Positions 43,102-52,642 of a DNA stretch of 64,000 nucleotides are shown piece by piece (position 1 is the first letter of the stretch; every line of letters begins with the position of its first letter). Below the pieces are notes generated by a model that searched no databases, had not been told where the DNA came from, and saw only the letters and a list, made by a program, of their open reading frames with translations. Made by a program: the position numbers and the translations under genes. This DNA comes from Rhodococcus jostii RHA1. GTDB lineage: Bacteria; Actinomycetota; Actinomycetes; Mycobacteriales; Mycobacteriaceae. The stretch is from contig NC_008268.1 of assembly GCF_000014565.1 (NCBI RefSeq), positions 3,286,001 through 3,350,000 of the forward strand. Reading direction: 5' to 3'.

Positions 43102-46100
43102 GTGCCGGATGGGTGAAGGACCTCGTGTCCTTCCCCGGCCGGTGCGTGCGCACCGGAACGCACGCGGCCGCCGCCGGCGCCGCGGCAGCCCTCGACGCCA
43201 CCCTGGTCGGTACGGCCACCGCGCTCGGGGTCGGGTCGGTGTTGCTCAAGGCCCCGGTCGCGGTGCCCACGCCGTCTCCGGGTGCCGTCGCAAGATCCGT
43301 TGCCGGCCTGGCCCGGGAGGCCACCGGGGGGACACCGGTACGGCGATTCGGCTCGGGTTCCGGGCGCACCTGGATCGAGGTGCGCGGTCTCGACGGCCCG
43401 CACGGCCCGGCGGTGGCGGAGCGGGCGCTGTCCGCGGTGCGCGCGGTGCCGGGTGTCGAGAGGGCGGAACTGCATCGTCCGTGGTCGCGGCTCGTGGTAA
43501 CCGTCGGGCCGGACGGCCCCAGCTCGCAGACGCTGTGCCGGGTTGTCGACGAGGCCGAAACTGCAGTGGACACAGAGGCTTCGGGTAGATGCCCCATCGA
43601 CCTGCCCGGCGACGACGCGGTCCTGGTCGCCCGGGTGGTCGGCGCCGCGGTATCGACCCTGGGATTGGGTGTCGCGTTGGTGGGGCGATTCCTGCGGCTG
43701 CCCCGGCTACCCGCAGCCCTGGCGTCCGGGGTGATCTCGGTCGACTATCAGCCCCGGCTGCGACGACTCGTGGAAAGTGCGGTGGGCCCCGACGCCACCG
43801 ACCTGCTGTTCGCGGCCGCGACCGCGACCGCATACACGGTGACGCTGTCCCCGGATTCGCTGGCCATCGAGGCCGCCAGGCGCGGCGCGCTGGTCGCGGA
43901 GGCCTGGTCGGGACGGCGGGCGTGGCAGCGGATCGAGCCGACCCTGACCGCCGCCGTCGACGGCGAGCCGCAGGCCGGGTGGCGGCCCGACCGCACCACC
44001 GGTCCGGTCGAGCGCTATTGCGAGCGCGCCGGCCTGGTGGGACTGGCCGGCGACGTCGCGATCGGGGTAATGACCCGCAACCCGGCCGACATCGGCACCG
44101 CCACCCTGGTGTCCGCCCCCAAGGCCACCCGGACGGCGCGGGAGCTGTTCGCCGGCACCCTTGACCGGGGGCTGGCCGACCGACACGACGTACTGCCCCT
44201 ACGCCCCGAGGCGCTGCGCCGCCTGGACCGGGTCGACGCGGTGGTGATCGATCCCCGCGTCCTCTACACCCCGATTTTGACCGTCAGCCGCGTCCGCGGC
44301 GTCCGGGACCGCGACCGGACCCGGGTGTGGGAGGCAGGCCGCGCCGCGGTCAATCAGGGCCGGCTCGCCGCGGGGTGGCATCCCGTGACCGCCGTGCCCG
44401 GCGTCGCGGACACCACCCCGGACGACCCTTCTGCCGACGATGATGCCCGGGTGCTGGTCAGCCCGGTCCACGACCCGTACGCCTCCGCGATCGTCGCCGA
44501 AGCCCGCCGCGCCCAAGCCCAGGTGATCTCGATCGACGACGACGGACTCCGCTCGCTGCGCAACGGATTCGATCGCCTCGACCCGATCACCGGGTCGATC
44601 GATGACACCCTGCGCGAAACCGTGGCACACCTTCAGCGAGACGGCACGACGGTCGCGGTGGTCACGGCGCAGGCGCCGCAGGCCCTCGCACTGGCCGACG
44701 TCGGCATCGGCGTCACCCGCGCGGGTAACCCACCGCCGTGGGGCGCGCACCTGTGGGCCGCCGACCTGACCGGGGTATGGCGCATCCTGCACGCGTTGCC
44801 CGCGGCGCGCACCGCCAGCCGCCGCGGTGTGCAGATCAGCGTGCAGGCGTCCGCGCTCGGCACCCTGCTGATGCTGCCCGGTATCCCCGGCAGCGGACCC
44901 GAGTCGGTCACCGCCGGCGCGGCCGCCGGACTGTGGATCGGACGCGCGCACGCCCGCGGAGTACTCACCGCGCCCCTGCCCGCACCGCGGCCGGGACACG
45001 AGTGGCACGCAATGCCCACCGAGGAAGTGCGCCGGCTCCTACCCCCACCGGCAGCAGACTCATCGGGGCAGGAACCCCAATCAGTCCCGAGCCGGTCGTG
45101 GAGCGCACCGCTCCTCCGAATGATCCAGCCCCTCACCGCGGGGTGGCGCTTTGTCCGCGCGGTGCGCGAGGAGCTGGACGATCCACTGACCCCGGTGCTG
45201 GCGACCTGTTCCGCGGCGAGTGCGGTGCTGGGCTCGCCGATCGACGCCGTCCTGGTCGGGTCCGTGGTCGTGCTCAACGCCGGCATCTCGGCAACCCAGC
45301 GACTGCGGGCGGAAGAGGTTTTGAATCGTCTTCTCGCGGTGCAGGATCCGACAGCACGGAAGATCCCCTATCGCGAGACAAACATCGGCGGTGACGTCGG
45401 CTACATCGAGGTCACCGCGGACCGGCTCCGGCCGGGCGAGGTGATCGAGGTCCGTCCCGGTGAGGTGGTCCCGGTGGACGGGCGGCTGCTGGGGGCCGCG
45501 GGCGTCGAGGTCGACGAGTCGGCGCTGACCGGGGAATCGCTGCCGGTGGCCAAACAAACACTCCCGACACCGGGTGTGCCGTTGGCCGAGCGGAGCTGCA
45601 TGCTCTATGCCGGCACCACCGTGCTGACCGGAACCGCGGTCTTACTGGTGACCGCGACCGGCCGGGGCACCGAGACCCGGCGCGCCACCGCCCTCGCGCC
45701 CGCGAAGAGCCGGGAGGTCGGGTTGCAGGCCCAGCTGAGCCGGTTGACCCGGCGGGCGATGCCGATCAGTTTCGGGGGCGGCGCCGTCGTGACCGGGCTC
45801 GGTCTGCTCCGTGGTGCCGGGGTCCGGTCCGCGGTGACCAGCGGTGTCGCGGTGATCGTTGCGGCCGTCCCCGAGGGACTGCCGCTGGTGGCGACCCTCG
45901 CGCAGATGTCCGCCGCCCGCCGGCTCACCCGGTCCGCGGCGCTGGTCCGGGTCCCGCGATCGGTCGAGGCCCTCGGGCGGGTGGACGTGGTCTGTTTCGA
46001 CAAGACCGGCACCCTCAGCGAGAACCGGCTACGTGTGTCCGCCGTGGAGCCGGCACCCGGCTGCTCCCGGCAGCAGGTGCTGTCCTTCGCCGCGCGGACC

Positions 46101-47645
46101 GGGTGGTCGTCGAACGGCGGGCCACCCGACCACGCCACCGACGTCGCGATCGTGGACGCCGCCCACACCGAATCCGCCGATGAGGACCGTACGCGACGGG
46201 CCGCGTACCTACCGTTCCGCTCGGGCCGCTCCTACGCCGCCGCGGTGTCCGGCACTCATCTGGCGGTGAAGGGCGCACCGGAAGTGATGCTCGAGGCGTT
46301 CGGCGACGCCGACTCCGCGCTCGAGGAGCGGGTGCAGTCGATGGCGGCGGCCGGGCTGCGGGTGATCGCCGTCGGAGGGCGCGAGCTCACTCCAACCGAA
46401 GTGGCTGGGGCCACCGACGATCCCGCGGTGCTCGAAAAGCTGTCCGCGGGGAAGCTGCACCCGGTCGGGCTCCTCGGACTGTCCGACACTCCCCGCGCCG
46501 ACGCAACCAACTTGCTGCCGGCCCTGATCGAGCAGGATGTTGCCGTCCGGCTGATCACCGGGGACCACCCGGTCACCGCCGTCGCCATCGCCGACGAACT
46601 GGGCATGCCCGTCACCCCGGACCAGGTGATCAGCGGTACCGACTGGGATACGCTGCCGCACCGCGAGCAGGAGCTCGCCGTCGAGAACTGTCTGGTCTTC
46701 GCCCGGATGTCCCCGGAACACAAGGTGCAGATCGTGCAGACCCTGGAACGGATCGGCCGGGTGTGTGCCATGGTCGGCGACGGCGCCAACGACGCCGCCG
46801 CCATCCGCGCCGCCAGCGTCGGCATCGCCGTGGCCTCGCACGGCAGCGCTCCCGCCCGCGGCGCCGCCGACGTCGTCCTCCTCGACGGCAAGGTCGGGGC
46901 ATTGCTCGACGCCTTGGACGAAGGGCGCCAACTGTGGCGGCGGGTGCAGGCCGCGGTCGCGGTCCTCGTCGGCGGCAACGCCGGAGAAGTGGCGTTCGCG
47001 CTGATCGGCAGCGCGGCCACCGGGCGCTCACCGTTGAACGCGCGCCAATTGTTATTGGTGAACATGCTGACCGACGCGCTTCCCGCCGCGGCCCTGGCGG
47101 TCAGCGCAACGAATCACAACGGGGCCGATGTCACCCACGGGCCGGACGAGGCGGCGCTGCTGCGCACCGTCGCCTTCCGCGGCGCCACCACCGCCGCCGG
47201 TGCCACCGCAGCCTGGGCCATGGCCAGCGTGACAGGCGGTCCCCGGCGTGCCTCCACCGTTGCCCTGGTCGCACTGATCGGAACCCAGCTCGGACAGATT
47301 CTGCTGGACTCCCGCAGCCCGCTGGTCGTCACCACCTCGGTCGGCTCGATCGCCGTCATGGTGGCACTGATCAGCACCCCGGGAGTGAGCCAATTCCTCG
47401 GCTGCGTGCCCCTCGGCCCGCTCGGCTGGGCCCAAGGGTTCGGATCCGCCGCCGCGGCGACCGCGGCCGCGGCGATCGCCCCCGACCTGCTCACCCGCAC
47501 ACCCGGGATCGGCTCCACGATCCGCGAACTACTCCACCCCGTCGGCAACCACGACCGCACCCTGTCCTACCCGGACAGTGCCGTCGACGTCCTCGAGAGG
47601 CGGAAGAATGGAGCCACTCCACAACCACTGGCACCGAGACAGTAA
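43098..47645 (+). CDS. ctpI: Very long P-type ATPase, CtpI-like
   Basis: A 1515-residue P-type ATPase, unusually long for its class but similar in size to mycobacterial CtpI. It has an N-terminal region with HMA-like fold (WIEVRGLDGPHGPAVAER, without CxxC) near 90-150 and a long insert with extra hydrophobic stretches. The actuator is ALTGESLPV, the membrane metal site VPEGLPLVATLAQ is near residue 923, the phosphorylated D968 is in CFDKTGTL, KGAPE follows, and the hinge GDGANDAAAI is near 1224. The ion is unknown; PEGL is of the P2/Ca-type class. The start GTG overlaps the upstream gene. Confidence 0.85.
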   Translation: MSAGWVKDLVSFPGRCVRTGTHAAAAGAAAALDATLVGTATALGVGSVLLKAPVAVPTPSPGAVARSVAGLAREATGGTPVRRFGSGSGRTWIEVRGLDGPHGPAVAERALSAVRAVPGVERAELHRPWSRLVVTVGPDGPSSQTLCRVVDEAETAVDTEASGRCPIDLPGDDAVLVARVVGAAVSTLGLGVALVGRFLRLPRLPAALASGVISVDYQPRLRRLVESAVGPDATDLLFAAATATAYTVTLSPDSLAIEAARRGALVAEAWSGRRAWQRIEPTLTAAVDGEPQAGWRPDRTTGPVERYCERAGLVGLAGDVAIGVMTRNPADIGTATLVSAPKATRTARELFAGTLDRGLADRHDVLPLRPEALRRLDRVDAVVIDPRVLYTPILTVSRVRGVRDRDRTRVWEAGRAAVNQGRLAAGWHPVTAVPGVADTTPDDPSADDDARVLVSPVHDPYASAIVAEARRAQAQVISIDDDGLRSLRNGFDRLDPITGSIDDTLRETVAHLQRDGTTVAVVTAQAPQALALADVGIGVTRAGNPPPWGAHLWAADLTGVWRILHALPAARTASRRGVQISVQASALGTLLMLPGIPGSGPESVTAGAAAGLWIGRAHARGVLTAPLPAPRPGHEWHAMPTEEVRRLLPPPAADSSGQEPQSVPSRSWSAPLLRMIQPLTAGWRFVRAVREELDDPLTPVLATCSAASAVLGSPIDAVLVGSVVVLNAGISATQRLRAEEVLNRLLAVQDPTARKIPYRETNIGGDVGYIEVTADRLRPGEVIEVRPGEVVPVDGRLLGAAGVEVDESALTGESLPVAKQTLPTPGVPLAERSCMLYAGTTVLTGTAVLLVTATGRGTETRRATALAPAKSREVGLQAQLSRLTRRAMPISFGGGAVVTGLGLLRGAGVRSAVTSGVAVIVAAVPEGLPLVATLAQMSAARRLTRSAALVRVPRSVEALGRVDVVCFDKTGTLSENRLRVSAVEPAPGCSRQQVLSFAARTGWSSNGGPPDHATDVAIVDAAHTESADEDRTRRAAYLPFRSGRSYAAAVSGTHLAVKGAPEVMLEAFGDADSALEERVQSMAAAGLRVIAVGGRELTPTEVAGATDDPAVLEKLSAGKLHPVGLLGLSDTPRADATNLLPALIEQDVAVRLITGDHPVTAVAIADELGMPVTPDQVISGTDWDTLPHREQELAVENCLVFARMSPEHKVQIVQTLERIGRVCAMVGDGANDAAAIRAASVGIAVASHGSAPARGAADVVLLDGKVGALLDALDEGRQLWRRVQAAVAVLVGGNAGEVAFALIGSAATGRSPLNARQLLLVNMLTDALPAAALAVSATNHNGADVTHGPDEAALLRTVAFRGATTAAGATAAWAMASVTGGPRRASTVALVALIGTQLGQILLDSRSPLVVTTSVGSIAVMVALISTPGVSQFLGCVPLGPLGWAQGFGSAAAATAAAAIAPDLLTRTPGIGSTIRELLHPVGNHDRTLSYPDSAVDVLERRKNGATPQPLAPRQ

Positions 47646-47660
47646 CCAGCCGCGGATGAT

Positions 47661-47789
47661 TCAGTCGATGATCTCGACCACACCCACCCGCGCCAGCAGC
47701 GCGTACAGCTCCCGCAACGGCGGCGTGAACACCCGCGCCACCACGGACACCACCGGATCTCCACCCACATCGACCACAGAATTCGCCAC
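47661..47789 (-). CDS. Possible 42-aa protein opposite the ATPase 3' end
   Basis: GTG 47789 encodes VANSVVDVGGDPVVSVVARV then FTPPLRELYALLARVGVVEIID, a credible amphipathic peptide in a frame with normal high-GC codons, but without a clear ribosome site. The opposite-strand frame is not convincing either. Confidence 0.3.
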   Translation of the reverse strand: MANSVVDVGGDPVVSVVARVFTPPLRELYALLARVGVVEIID

Positions 47790-47851
47790 GCTGCCACCCT
47801 GCGCACCCGAAACGAACCCCCGGTAAACCCCACACAGTGCGGAGGCAAGCA

Positions 47852-48124
47852 ATGACCGACAAGTCACCCACCACCCGGTCGCACCGGGACACCGTCGAAC
47901 GTGTCCGGCACGCCGACAGCTTCGCGGTGAACCTGCCGATCGTCGGGAGCGTCGGCATCCCCCGACCCGAGCACCTCGCGTTCTACGCCGCCCTCGGCGC
48001 CCTCGCGGCGCTGGAAATCATCGAATGGCCCGTCGCCGCGATCATCGCCGCCGGGCACGTCATGGCCGCCGAGAAACACCACCGCGCCCTGCACGAGATC
48101 GGCGACGCCCTGGAATCTGCCTAA
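47852..48124 (+). CDS. Small membrane protein with the EWP motif
   Basis: A 90-residue protein with a strong GGAGG ribosome site. The centre HLAFYAALGALAALEIIEWP then VAAIIAAGHVMAAEKHHRAL resembles the hydrophobic core of the gene at 42643 (LGA..AA..EWP..AAG). It could be a regulatory or assembly partner of the CtpI-like ATPase. Confidence 0.6.
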   Translation: MTDKSPTTRSHRDTVERVRHADSFAVNLPIVGSVGIPRPEHLAFYAALGALAALEIIEWPVAAIIAAGHVMAAEKHHRALHEIGDALESA

Positions 48125-48350
48125 CACTGCAGGAGGGGTCGGGCGCGGCGATGAGGGCGGCGCAATCACCATCGCGGCGGCGGTTCAACGAACGTCGTCA
48201 CCATCGCGGGCCTACCTGACCTCCACCGGGTTCGCCGATACCCAGCCCCTGGCGAATTCCGCGGCCCGTGGTGGCAGCACCCGCGCCATCGCCACCGCCA
48301 TCCGCACCGGCCAGTCGTGAGCGTGCCCGAAAAGCGGGTACTTGGTGGGG

Positions 48351-48878
48351 ATGGACAGCACAGACGACCGGGACGACGCCGCTTGGAATCGCCAGGTTCG
48401 GCACGAAACCGAAACCCAGCGACTCGACCGCAACTGGAGCAATCTGCTGCAGGAGCTACGGGTGGTGCAGACCGGCGTCCAGCTGCTGACCGGCTTCCTG
48501 CTGACCCTGCCGTTCCAGCAACGTTTCCAGGATTTGTCCGACACACAGGAGGTGATTTACCTCGTCACCGTCACCTGCTCGGTCACCGCCACGATGATGC
48601 TGGTCGCCCCAGTCGGATTACACCGACTGCTGTTCCGCCAGCATGCTCTTCCCACCCTCGTCGCGACCGGACAGCGACTGGCGATCGGCGGCATCACCGT
48701 GTTGGGCTTCGCCCTCGTCGGTGTCGTCCTGCTGATCTTCAGCTTCGTTGTCAACATGCTCGCCGGGGTGATCGCGGCCGCAGTGGCCCTGCTGATGTTC
48801 TTCGGTTTCTGGATCCTTCCGGCACTGGTCGGCCGCCGCTCCACCGGCAACGCCCCGACACCACACGAGACGACGTGA
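48351..48878 (+). CDS. DUF6328 family membrane protein
   Basis: A 175-residue protein with the N-terminal motif DRNWSNLLQELRVVQTGVQL then LTGFLLTLPFQQRF, followed by four spans. The pattern is that of DUF6328, a small actinobacterial membrane family of unknown role. TTG 48342 and GTG 48345 are alternative starts. The 220-bp gap before it has no gene. Confidence 0.7.
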   Translation: MDSTDDRDDAAWNRQVRHETETQRLDRNWSNLLQELRVVQTGVQLLTGFLLTLPFQQRFQDLSDTQEVIYLVTVTCSVTATMMLVAPVGLHRLLFRQHALPTLVATGQRLAIGGITVLGFALVGVVLLIFSFVVNMLAGVIAAAVALLMFFGFWILPALVGRRSTGNAPTPHETT

Positions 48879-49034
48879 GCCACGACGTTCGCCCCCCTCT
48901 CGAGTGGACAGATCGCGTCCGCCTGATGAAAGGCACGACGATGCGCCTGTGTCGGTACCACCGGGCGAGTCCGTCCGCGAGCCTTGCCCCGCGAAAGCCA
49001 CTGGCGGTCTTGCTGTGGGGTGCAGACTGGACTC

Positions 49035-50486
49035 ATGGTGTCCTCGCAGCGTGAGCGGGCCGTCAAATACGATCTGGGCCTCGATGTCCTGCTGCCGGAT
49101 CTCGGTGGTCTGATCCCGGCCGGGGGACGCATCGAGAGCGCCGACGCGAACCCGTCGGCGGTCTATTACGACACCGCCGACCGCGACCTGCTCCGTCACC
49201 ACATCACGCTGGCTCATCACACCGACGGCACCGACACCGGGTGGCAGTTGACGGTCCCCGCCGACAAGGCCCGCACCGACATCCGGATGCCGTCCGCCGA
49301 CAGGGATGCGGTCCCCGACGAGTTGACCACCCTGGTTACCGGGATCGCACTGGGCGAACCCCTCCACCGGGTGGCAACGTTGTCCACCACTCGGCGCACC
49401 CACCGCCTCCTCGACCGCGACGAGCACCTCCTCGCGGAAGTCGCCGACGACCTGGTGCACGCCACCGTCGCCGGGGACGCCGCCCTGGTCAGCGAATGGC
49501 GGGAAATCGACGTCGAGCTCGGCGACGGCGTCGGACGGTCCCTGCTCACCACGGTCGGCACACGGTTCACCCGGGCCGGTGCCTCGCCGTCGACGCACAC
49601 ATCGACGCTCGACCACGCGTTCGCCGGCGACCACACCCCCACGGGCGTCGACTTCGATTCCCCGGCGCAGGAGGCACTCACCGTGTACCTCGACACCCAG
49701 GTCCAGGCGATCGTGGCCGGCGATGTGTGGCTGCGCCGCGGGCTGGACCCGATCCATTCCACCCGGGTGGGGATCCGACGGTTCCGCAGCACCCTGCGCG
49801 TGTTCAAGACATTGTTCGATGCCGAGGCCGCAACTCACCTCGACGCCGAATTGTCCTGGTACGCGGGGATACTCGGCGAGGTGCGGGACCGGCAGGTGCA
49901 ACGGACACGGTTCGCGGACGCGGTCGCGGGCCTGCCGACCGAGCTGGTGATGGGGCCGGTCGCCGCCCGCATCGAAACTGATCTGCTCGCCGAGCAACAC
50001 CGTTACCGCGGCCACGCGATGGACGCCCTCGGCAGTGACCGCTACCGGGACCTGATCGCCGCGGTGGGCCGGTGGCGCACCGCCCCACCCTGGGCTACCG
50101 CCGCCACCGATTCTGCGGTGACGAAGGCGACCCGCAAGGCCGGGCGGAAAGCGAACAAGAGGCTGACCGCCGCGGTCGCCGACCCCGACGACGCGGCGCT
50201 CCATCGGGCGCGCAAGGCCGCCAAGCGGGCCCGCTACGCCGCCGAACTCGCCGCCCCCATCCTCGGGAAGAAGAAGGCGACAAAGAAGGCCAAGAAATAC
50301 AAGAAGATCCAGAAGATCCTCGGCGAGCACCAGGACAGCGTCGTGGCCGCGCAGACCCTCCGCACGCTCGGCGCCCGCGCCGGAGCCACGCCGGGCGAGA
50401 ACGGATTCGCATTCGGGCTGCTGTACGCACTCGAACAACAGGCCGCCCAGCGGGCGCGGGCGGACGCCGCGCGTCTCGCTCACTGA
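49035..50486 (+). CDS. CYTH and CHAD domain protein
   Basis: The protein is 483 residues long. An N-terminal CYTH-like (triphosphate-tunnel) half runs to about residue 200, with degenerate acidic/basic strands. A CHAD helical domain follows from about residue 211 (EALTVYLDTQVQAIVAGDVW), with conserved His/Arg (IHSTRVGIRRFRSTLRVFK) and the basic KKKATKKAKKYKKIQKIL then GEHQDSVVAA. CHAD domains bind polyphosphate. The ATG lies 6 nt after CAGACT at 49023-49028, so the mRNA is leaderless. A terminator follows at once. Confidence 0.85.
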   Translation: MVSSQRERAVKYDLGLDVLLPDLGGLIPAGGRIESADANPSAVYYDTADRDLLRHHITLAHHTDGTDTGWQLTVPADKARTDIRMPSADRDAVPDELTTLVTGIALGEPLHRVATLSTTRRTHRLLDRDEHLLAEVADDLVHATVAGDAALVSEWREIDVELGDGVGRSLLTTVGTRFTRAGASPSTHTSTLDHAFAGDHTPTGVDFDSPAQEALTVYLDTQVQAIVAGDVWLRRGLDPIHSTRVGIRRFRSTLRVFKTLFDAEAATHLDAELSWYAGILGEVRDRQVQRTRFADAVAGLPTELVMGPVAARIETDLLAEQHRYRGHAMDALGSDRYRDLIAAVGRWRTAPPWATAATDSAVTKATRKAGRKANKRLTAAVADPDDAALHRARKAAKRARYAAELAAPILGKKKATKKAKKYKKIQKILGEHQDSVVAAQTLRTLGARAGATPGENGFAFGLLYALEQQAAQRARADAARLAH

Positions 50487-50487
50487 C

Positions 50488-50513
50488 CCCGCCCCGGAAG
50501 GGGCGGGCCTTCT
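50488..50513 (+). terminator. Terminator after the CHAD gene
   Basis: CCCGCCCC pairs with GGGGCGGG around GGAA, with CCTTCTT after it. It starts just after the stop codon. Confidence 0.65.
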
Positions 50514-50655
50514 TGGGGTGTCAATCATCGGCGTGGGCGCGGTCTACCCCAGACGCCCGCCCAAGACGACGCTAACGAGTACCGGCGACACGAGGCCGGC
50601 GGTCGGGCACCGGGGTGGACGCCACCTCTGGCAGCACGCCGTCAGCCCCTGTGGC

Positions 50656-50829
50656 TCAGTTGGTCCCTGCTCGCCGGGTCGACCCGGCGGGTCTGCGGGA
50701 CGCGCGTCGCGGAGTCACGCGTTCTCCGGTGAGGGCCTCCACCACTCCGGCCATATCGTCCGAGGACAGGTCACCGTTCGACACGACCCCGCCGCCCTCA
50801 TCTGATGCTTCCTCGCTGAACTTCTTCAT
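50656..50829 (-). CDS. 57-aa charged peptide
   Basis: ATG 50829 has the strong ribosome site GAGGAGGAGG and a TATAGT-type -10 at about 50872-50877. The protein has an acidic first half (FSEEASDEGGGVVSNGDLSS then DDMAG) and a basic second half (RVTPRRASRRPAGSTRRAGTN). It is unrecognised; the charge split resembles small secreted or RiPP-like peptides but no modification gene is nearby. Confidence 0.5.
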   Translation of the reverse strand: MKKFSEEASDEGGGVVSNGDLSSDDMAGVVEALTGERVTPRRASRRPAGSTRRAGTN

Positions 50830-50872
50830 CGGATACCACCTCCTCCTCCTCGAATCCTTTTGACAGGACAAA

Positions 50873-51748
50873 CTATACAGTTGGAGGGCGGGGCGGGGCT
50901 CGACCAGGAGCGCCGTGAACCGCCGCGATACCCGGCAACCGAGTGTGTTTGCGGCCGCCGTGGTCGTCGGGCAACATCGGGTTCGTGCGCAGACTCCGCT
51001 GGCCCGTGACCGCAGCGCCACCGTGTGGCGGTGTCCAGGTGCACGGCCGCCGACTCCTGTCCGCGGACGCCCACCTGACCTTGGATTTGCTGCGGATCGT
51101 GGCGTATCCGTCCGGTCTCGCGGTGCACCTGACCCTGACCGCAACCGGCCAGCGGGCCGAACAAGCGCGGCATGAAACCCGCCCGCTCACCGACCCAGCG
51201 GACCCGTCGGCGCAATGGTCGTATCTGGAGGTGTGGGCCGGAACGGACGAACTTGCCGTCGCCGACCCATACCTGCACCGCCCCGATCGGCAGGAGTCGG
51301 CAGCGGGGACATGCCGGTACCGGACCCAGCCGATGTACTGGCTGCCGGCATCGCCACCGGTATCGATGGTGGCGCTGACCGCCGAGTGGCCACAGATCGG
51401 CCTCCCCGCGAGCGTGAGCACCGTGGCAACTGTTCCCAGCCGAACGCTCCTCAACACCCCGCCGCGGGTGACTTCCCGATGAGGCCTTGGGTCAGTTCCG
51501 TTCGACGCCCCAGACTCCGGATAGCGTGCGGTGAGTCGGGCGACCAGGTGGTGAGCCTCGGAAAGTCGCGCACGCAGGGTGTCCTCCTCCGGCCGTACGC
51601 GCGCACCCGGCCGGTCCGGGGCTCCGGGACGGCGTGCGTCGGCTTCGGTCTCCGCGATGCGGGCGGCCAGGACGTCGATCTCGGTGTTGAGCAGGTCCAT
51701 GAAGACCTGCGCCTGGGCGATATCGGGGTCGTGCTCGATCGGTGTCAT
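50873..51748 (-). CDS. Coiled-coil protein; true 3' end uncertain
   Basis: ATG 51748 has AGGAGGT 6 nt upstream, and the first 85 residues look real: DPDIAQAQVFMDLLNTEIDV, then LAARIAETEADAR, then LRARLSEAHHLVARLTARYP, a helical coiled coil. The frame then runs antisense to the 165-aa gene with unlikely composition, so a frameshift near 51490 may have removed the proper stop. Treat the part below 51480 as doubtful. Confidence 0.4.
   Translation of the reverse strand: MTPIEHDPDIAQAQVFMDLLNTEIDVLAARIAETEADARRPGAPDRPGARVRPEEDTLRARLSEAHHLVARLTARYPESGASNGTDPRPHREVTRGGVLRSVRLGTVATVLTLAGRPICGHSAVSATIDTGGDAGSQYIGWVRYRHVPAADSCRSGRCRYGSATASSSVPAHTSRYDHCADGSAGSVSGRVSCRACSARWPVAVRVRCTARPDGYATIRSKSKVRWASADRSRRPCTWTPPHGGAAVTGQRSLRTNPMLPDDHGGRKHTRLPGIAAVHGAPGRAPPRPPTV
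50985..51482 (+). CDS. Hypothetical protein (165 aa)
   Basis: GTG 50985 lies 7 nt after CAACAT (leaderless). The protein has beta-rich segments (GVQVHGRRLLSADAHLTLDL, then VAYPSGLAVHLTLTATG and SPPVSMVALTAEWPQIGL). No membrane spans or known motif. It overlaps antisense with the minus-strand frame at 50873-51748, whose 3' part is not convincing. Confidence 0.5.
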   Translation: MRRLRWPVTAAPPCGGVQVHGRRLLSADAHLTLDLLRIVAYPSGLAVHLTLTATGQRAEQARHETRPLTDPADPSAQWSYLEVWAGTDELAVADPYLHRPDRQESAAGTCRYRTQPMYWLPASPPVSMVALTAEWPQIGLPASVSTVATVPSRTLLNTPPRVTSR

Positions 51749-51956
51749 CCGGTGACCTCCTGCTCGACGCGACAGGATTCATGCCGCGGGATTCACACGA
51801 GACGGCAGCGCTGCGGCCTGGCGAAGATCGTGCAGCCCGCCGGTCGACACGTCAACCCGACGACGCAGACACTCGGCGGTGCCGGAGCCCGCGTTCCACC
51901 CTGAAGACCGTGAGAAAACAGCCCGACGCGGAATGTGCGGGAGGACAATTCTGGTC

Positions 51957-52217
51957 ATGGACGTCACCGAAAAGCAGCATCTCGACGCGGTGCGCGCACA
52001 GCTGGTCCGCCGGTACCAGTTCGTCGATCCGGACCTGGTCGGCGAGATGGTCGACACCGCTCATCACCGGTTCGACGGATGCCGGATCCGGGACTTCGTC
52101 CCCCTGCTGGTCGAACGAGCCGCCATCAGGTCTCTCGACGCCGCCCTGGCCGCTGGGGCTGCAACACCCGCCACCGTGCCCGCTGCGGTCCCGGCCGAGC
52201 ACCACACCATGCTCTAG
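51957..52217 (+). CDS. Three-helix-bundle dimerization domain protein, copy 2
   Basis: An 86-residue protein: AVRAQLVRRYQFVDPDLVGE then MVDTAHHRFDGCRIRDFVPL and LVERAA at residues 11-58, the same family as 11045 and 42096. The ATG lies 7 nt after GACAAT (leaderless). The C-terminal 25 residues are Ala-rich and disordered. Confidence 0.7.
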   Translation: MDVTEKQHLDAVRAQLVRRYQFVDPDLVGEMVDTAHHRFDGCRIRDFVPLLVERAAIRSLDAALAAGAATPATVPAAVPAEHHTML

Positions 52218-52234
52218 GTGGCTCCGGTCGGCGA

Positions 52235-52612
52235 TCACGAGGGGCGCAACGCGGCACCGATCAGCCGATACGTCGCCACCGCGACCAGACCGACGAGGCA
52301 CCGGTGCGCCCCGCGGCAAGCAGCTGCGCCATCACGGCCCGCGTGGATTCGATCGGTTCGCGGTCTGTCTGCACCGACGGCGCCCGTGACCGGGCCGGTG
52401 ACCGGGCCGGTGACCGACTCGGCGCGGTACACGTCGATCCAGAGGTCCCGTTCTCGGCCGCGATCGATGTTCATCGTGCCGTCGCCGACCACCTGGACGA
52501 CTCCGAGCTGGCGGTCAGTGACGAACACCGAACCGTCCAGTTGCTTAGGTGCGGATCTAGCTTGGGGTCGTATCCGGACGATCTCGTCGAACACGTGCCC
52601 CTGGGCGATCAT
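52235..52612 (-). CDS. Possible 125-aa protein downstream of uppP
   Basis: The frame begins 30 bp after the uppP stop (MIAQGHVFDEIVRIRPQARS, then LDGSVFVTDRQLGVVQVVGD), plausible as a small globular protein in the same operon. A 12-bp tandem (GTGACCGGGCCG) at 52385-52420 encodes TGPVTGPVTG. No strong ribosome site and no family. Confidence 0.35.
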   Translation of the reverse strand: MIAQGHVFDEIVRIRPQARSAPKQLDGSVFVTDRQLGVVQVVGDGTMNIDRGRERDLWIDVYRAESVTGPVTGPVTGAVGADRPRTDRIHAGRDGAAACRGAHRCLVGLVAVATYRLIGAALRPS

Positions 52613-52642
52613 CGCGACGATGGACCCAAAAGGCTGGCTTAG

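Noticed and set aside
52385..52420. 12-bp tandem GTGACCGGGCCG repeats
   Set aside because: Only about three units; not CRISPR-like (no spacers) and probably slippage in a coding or intergenic stretch.
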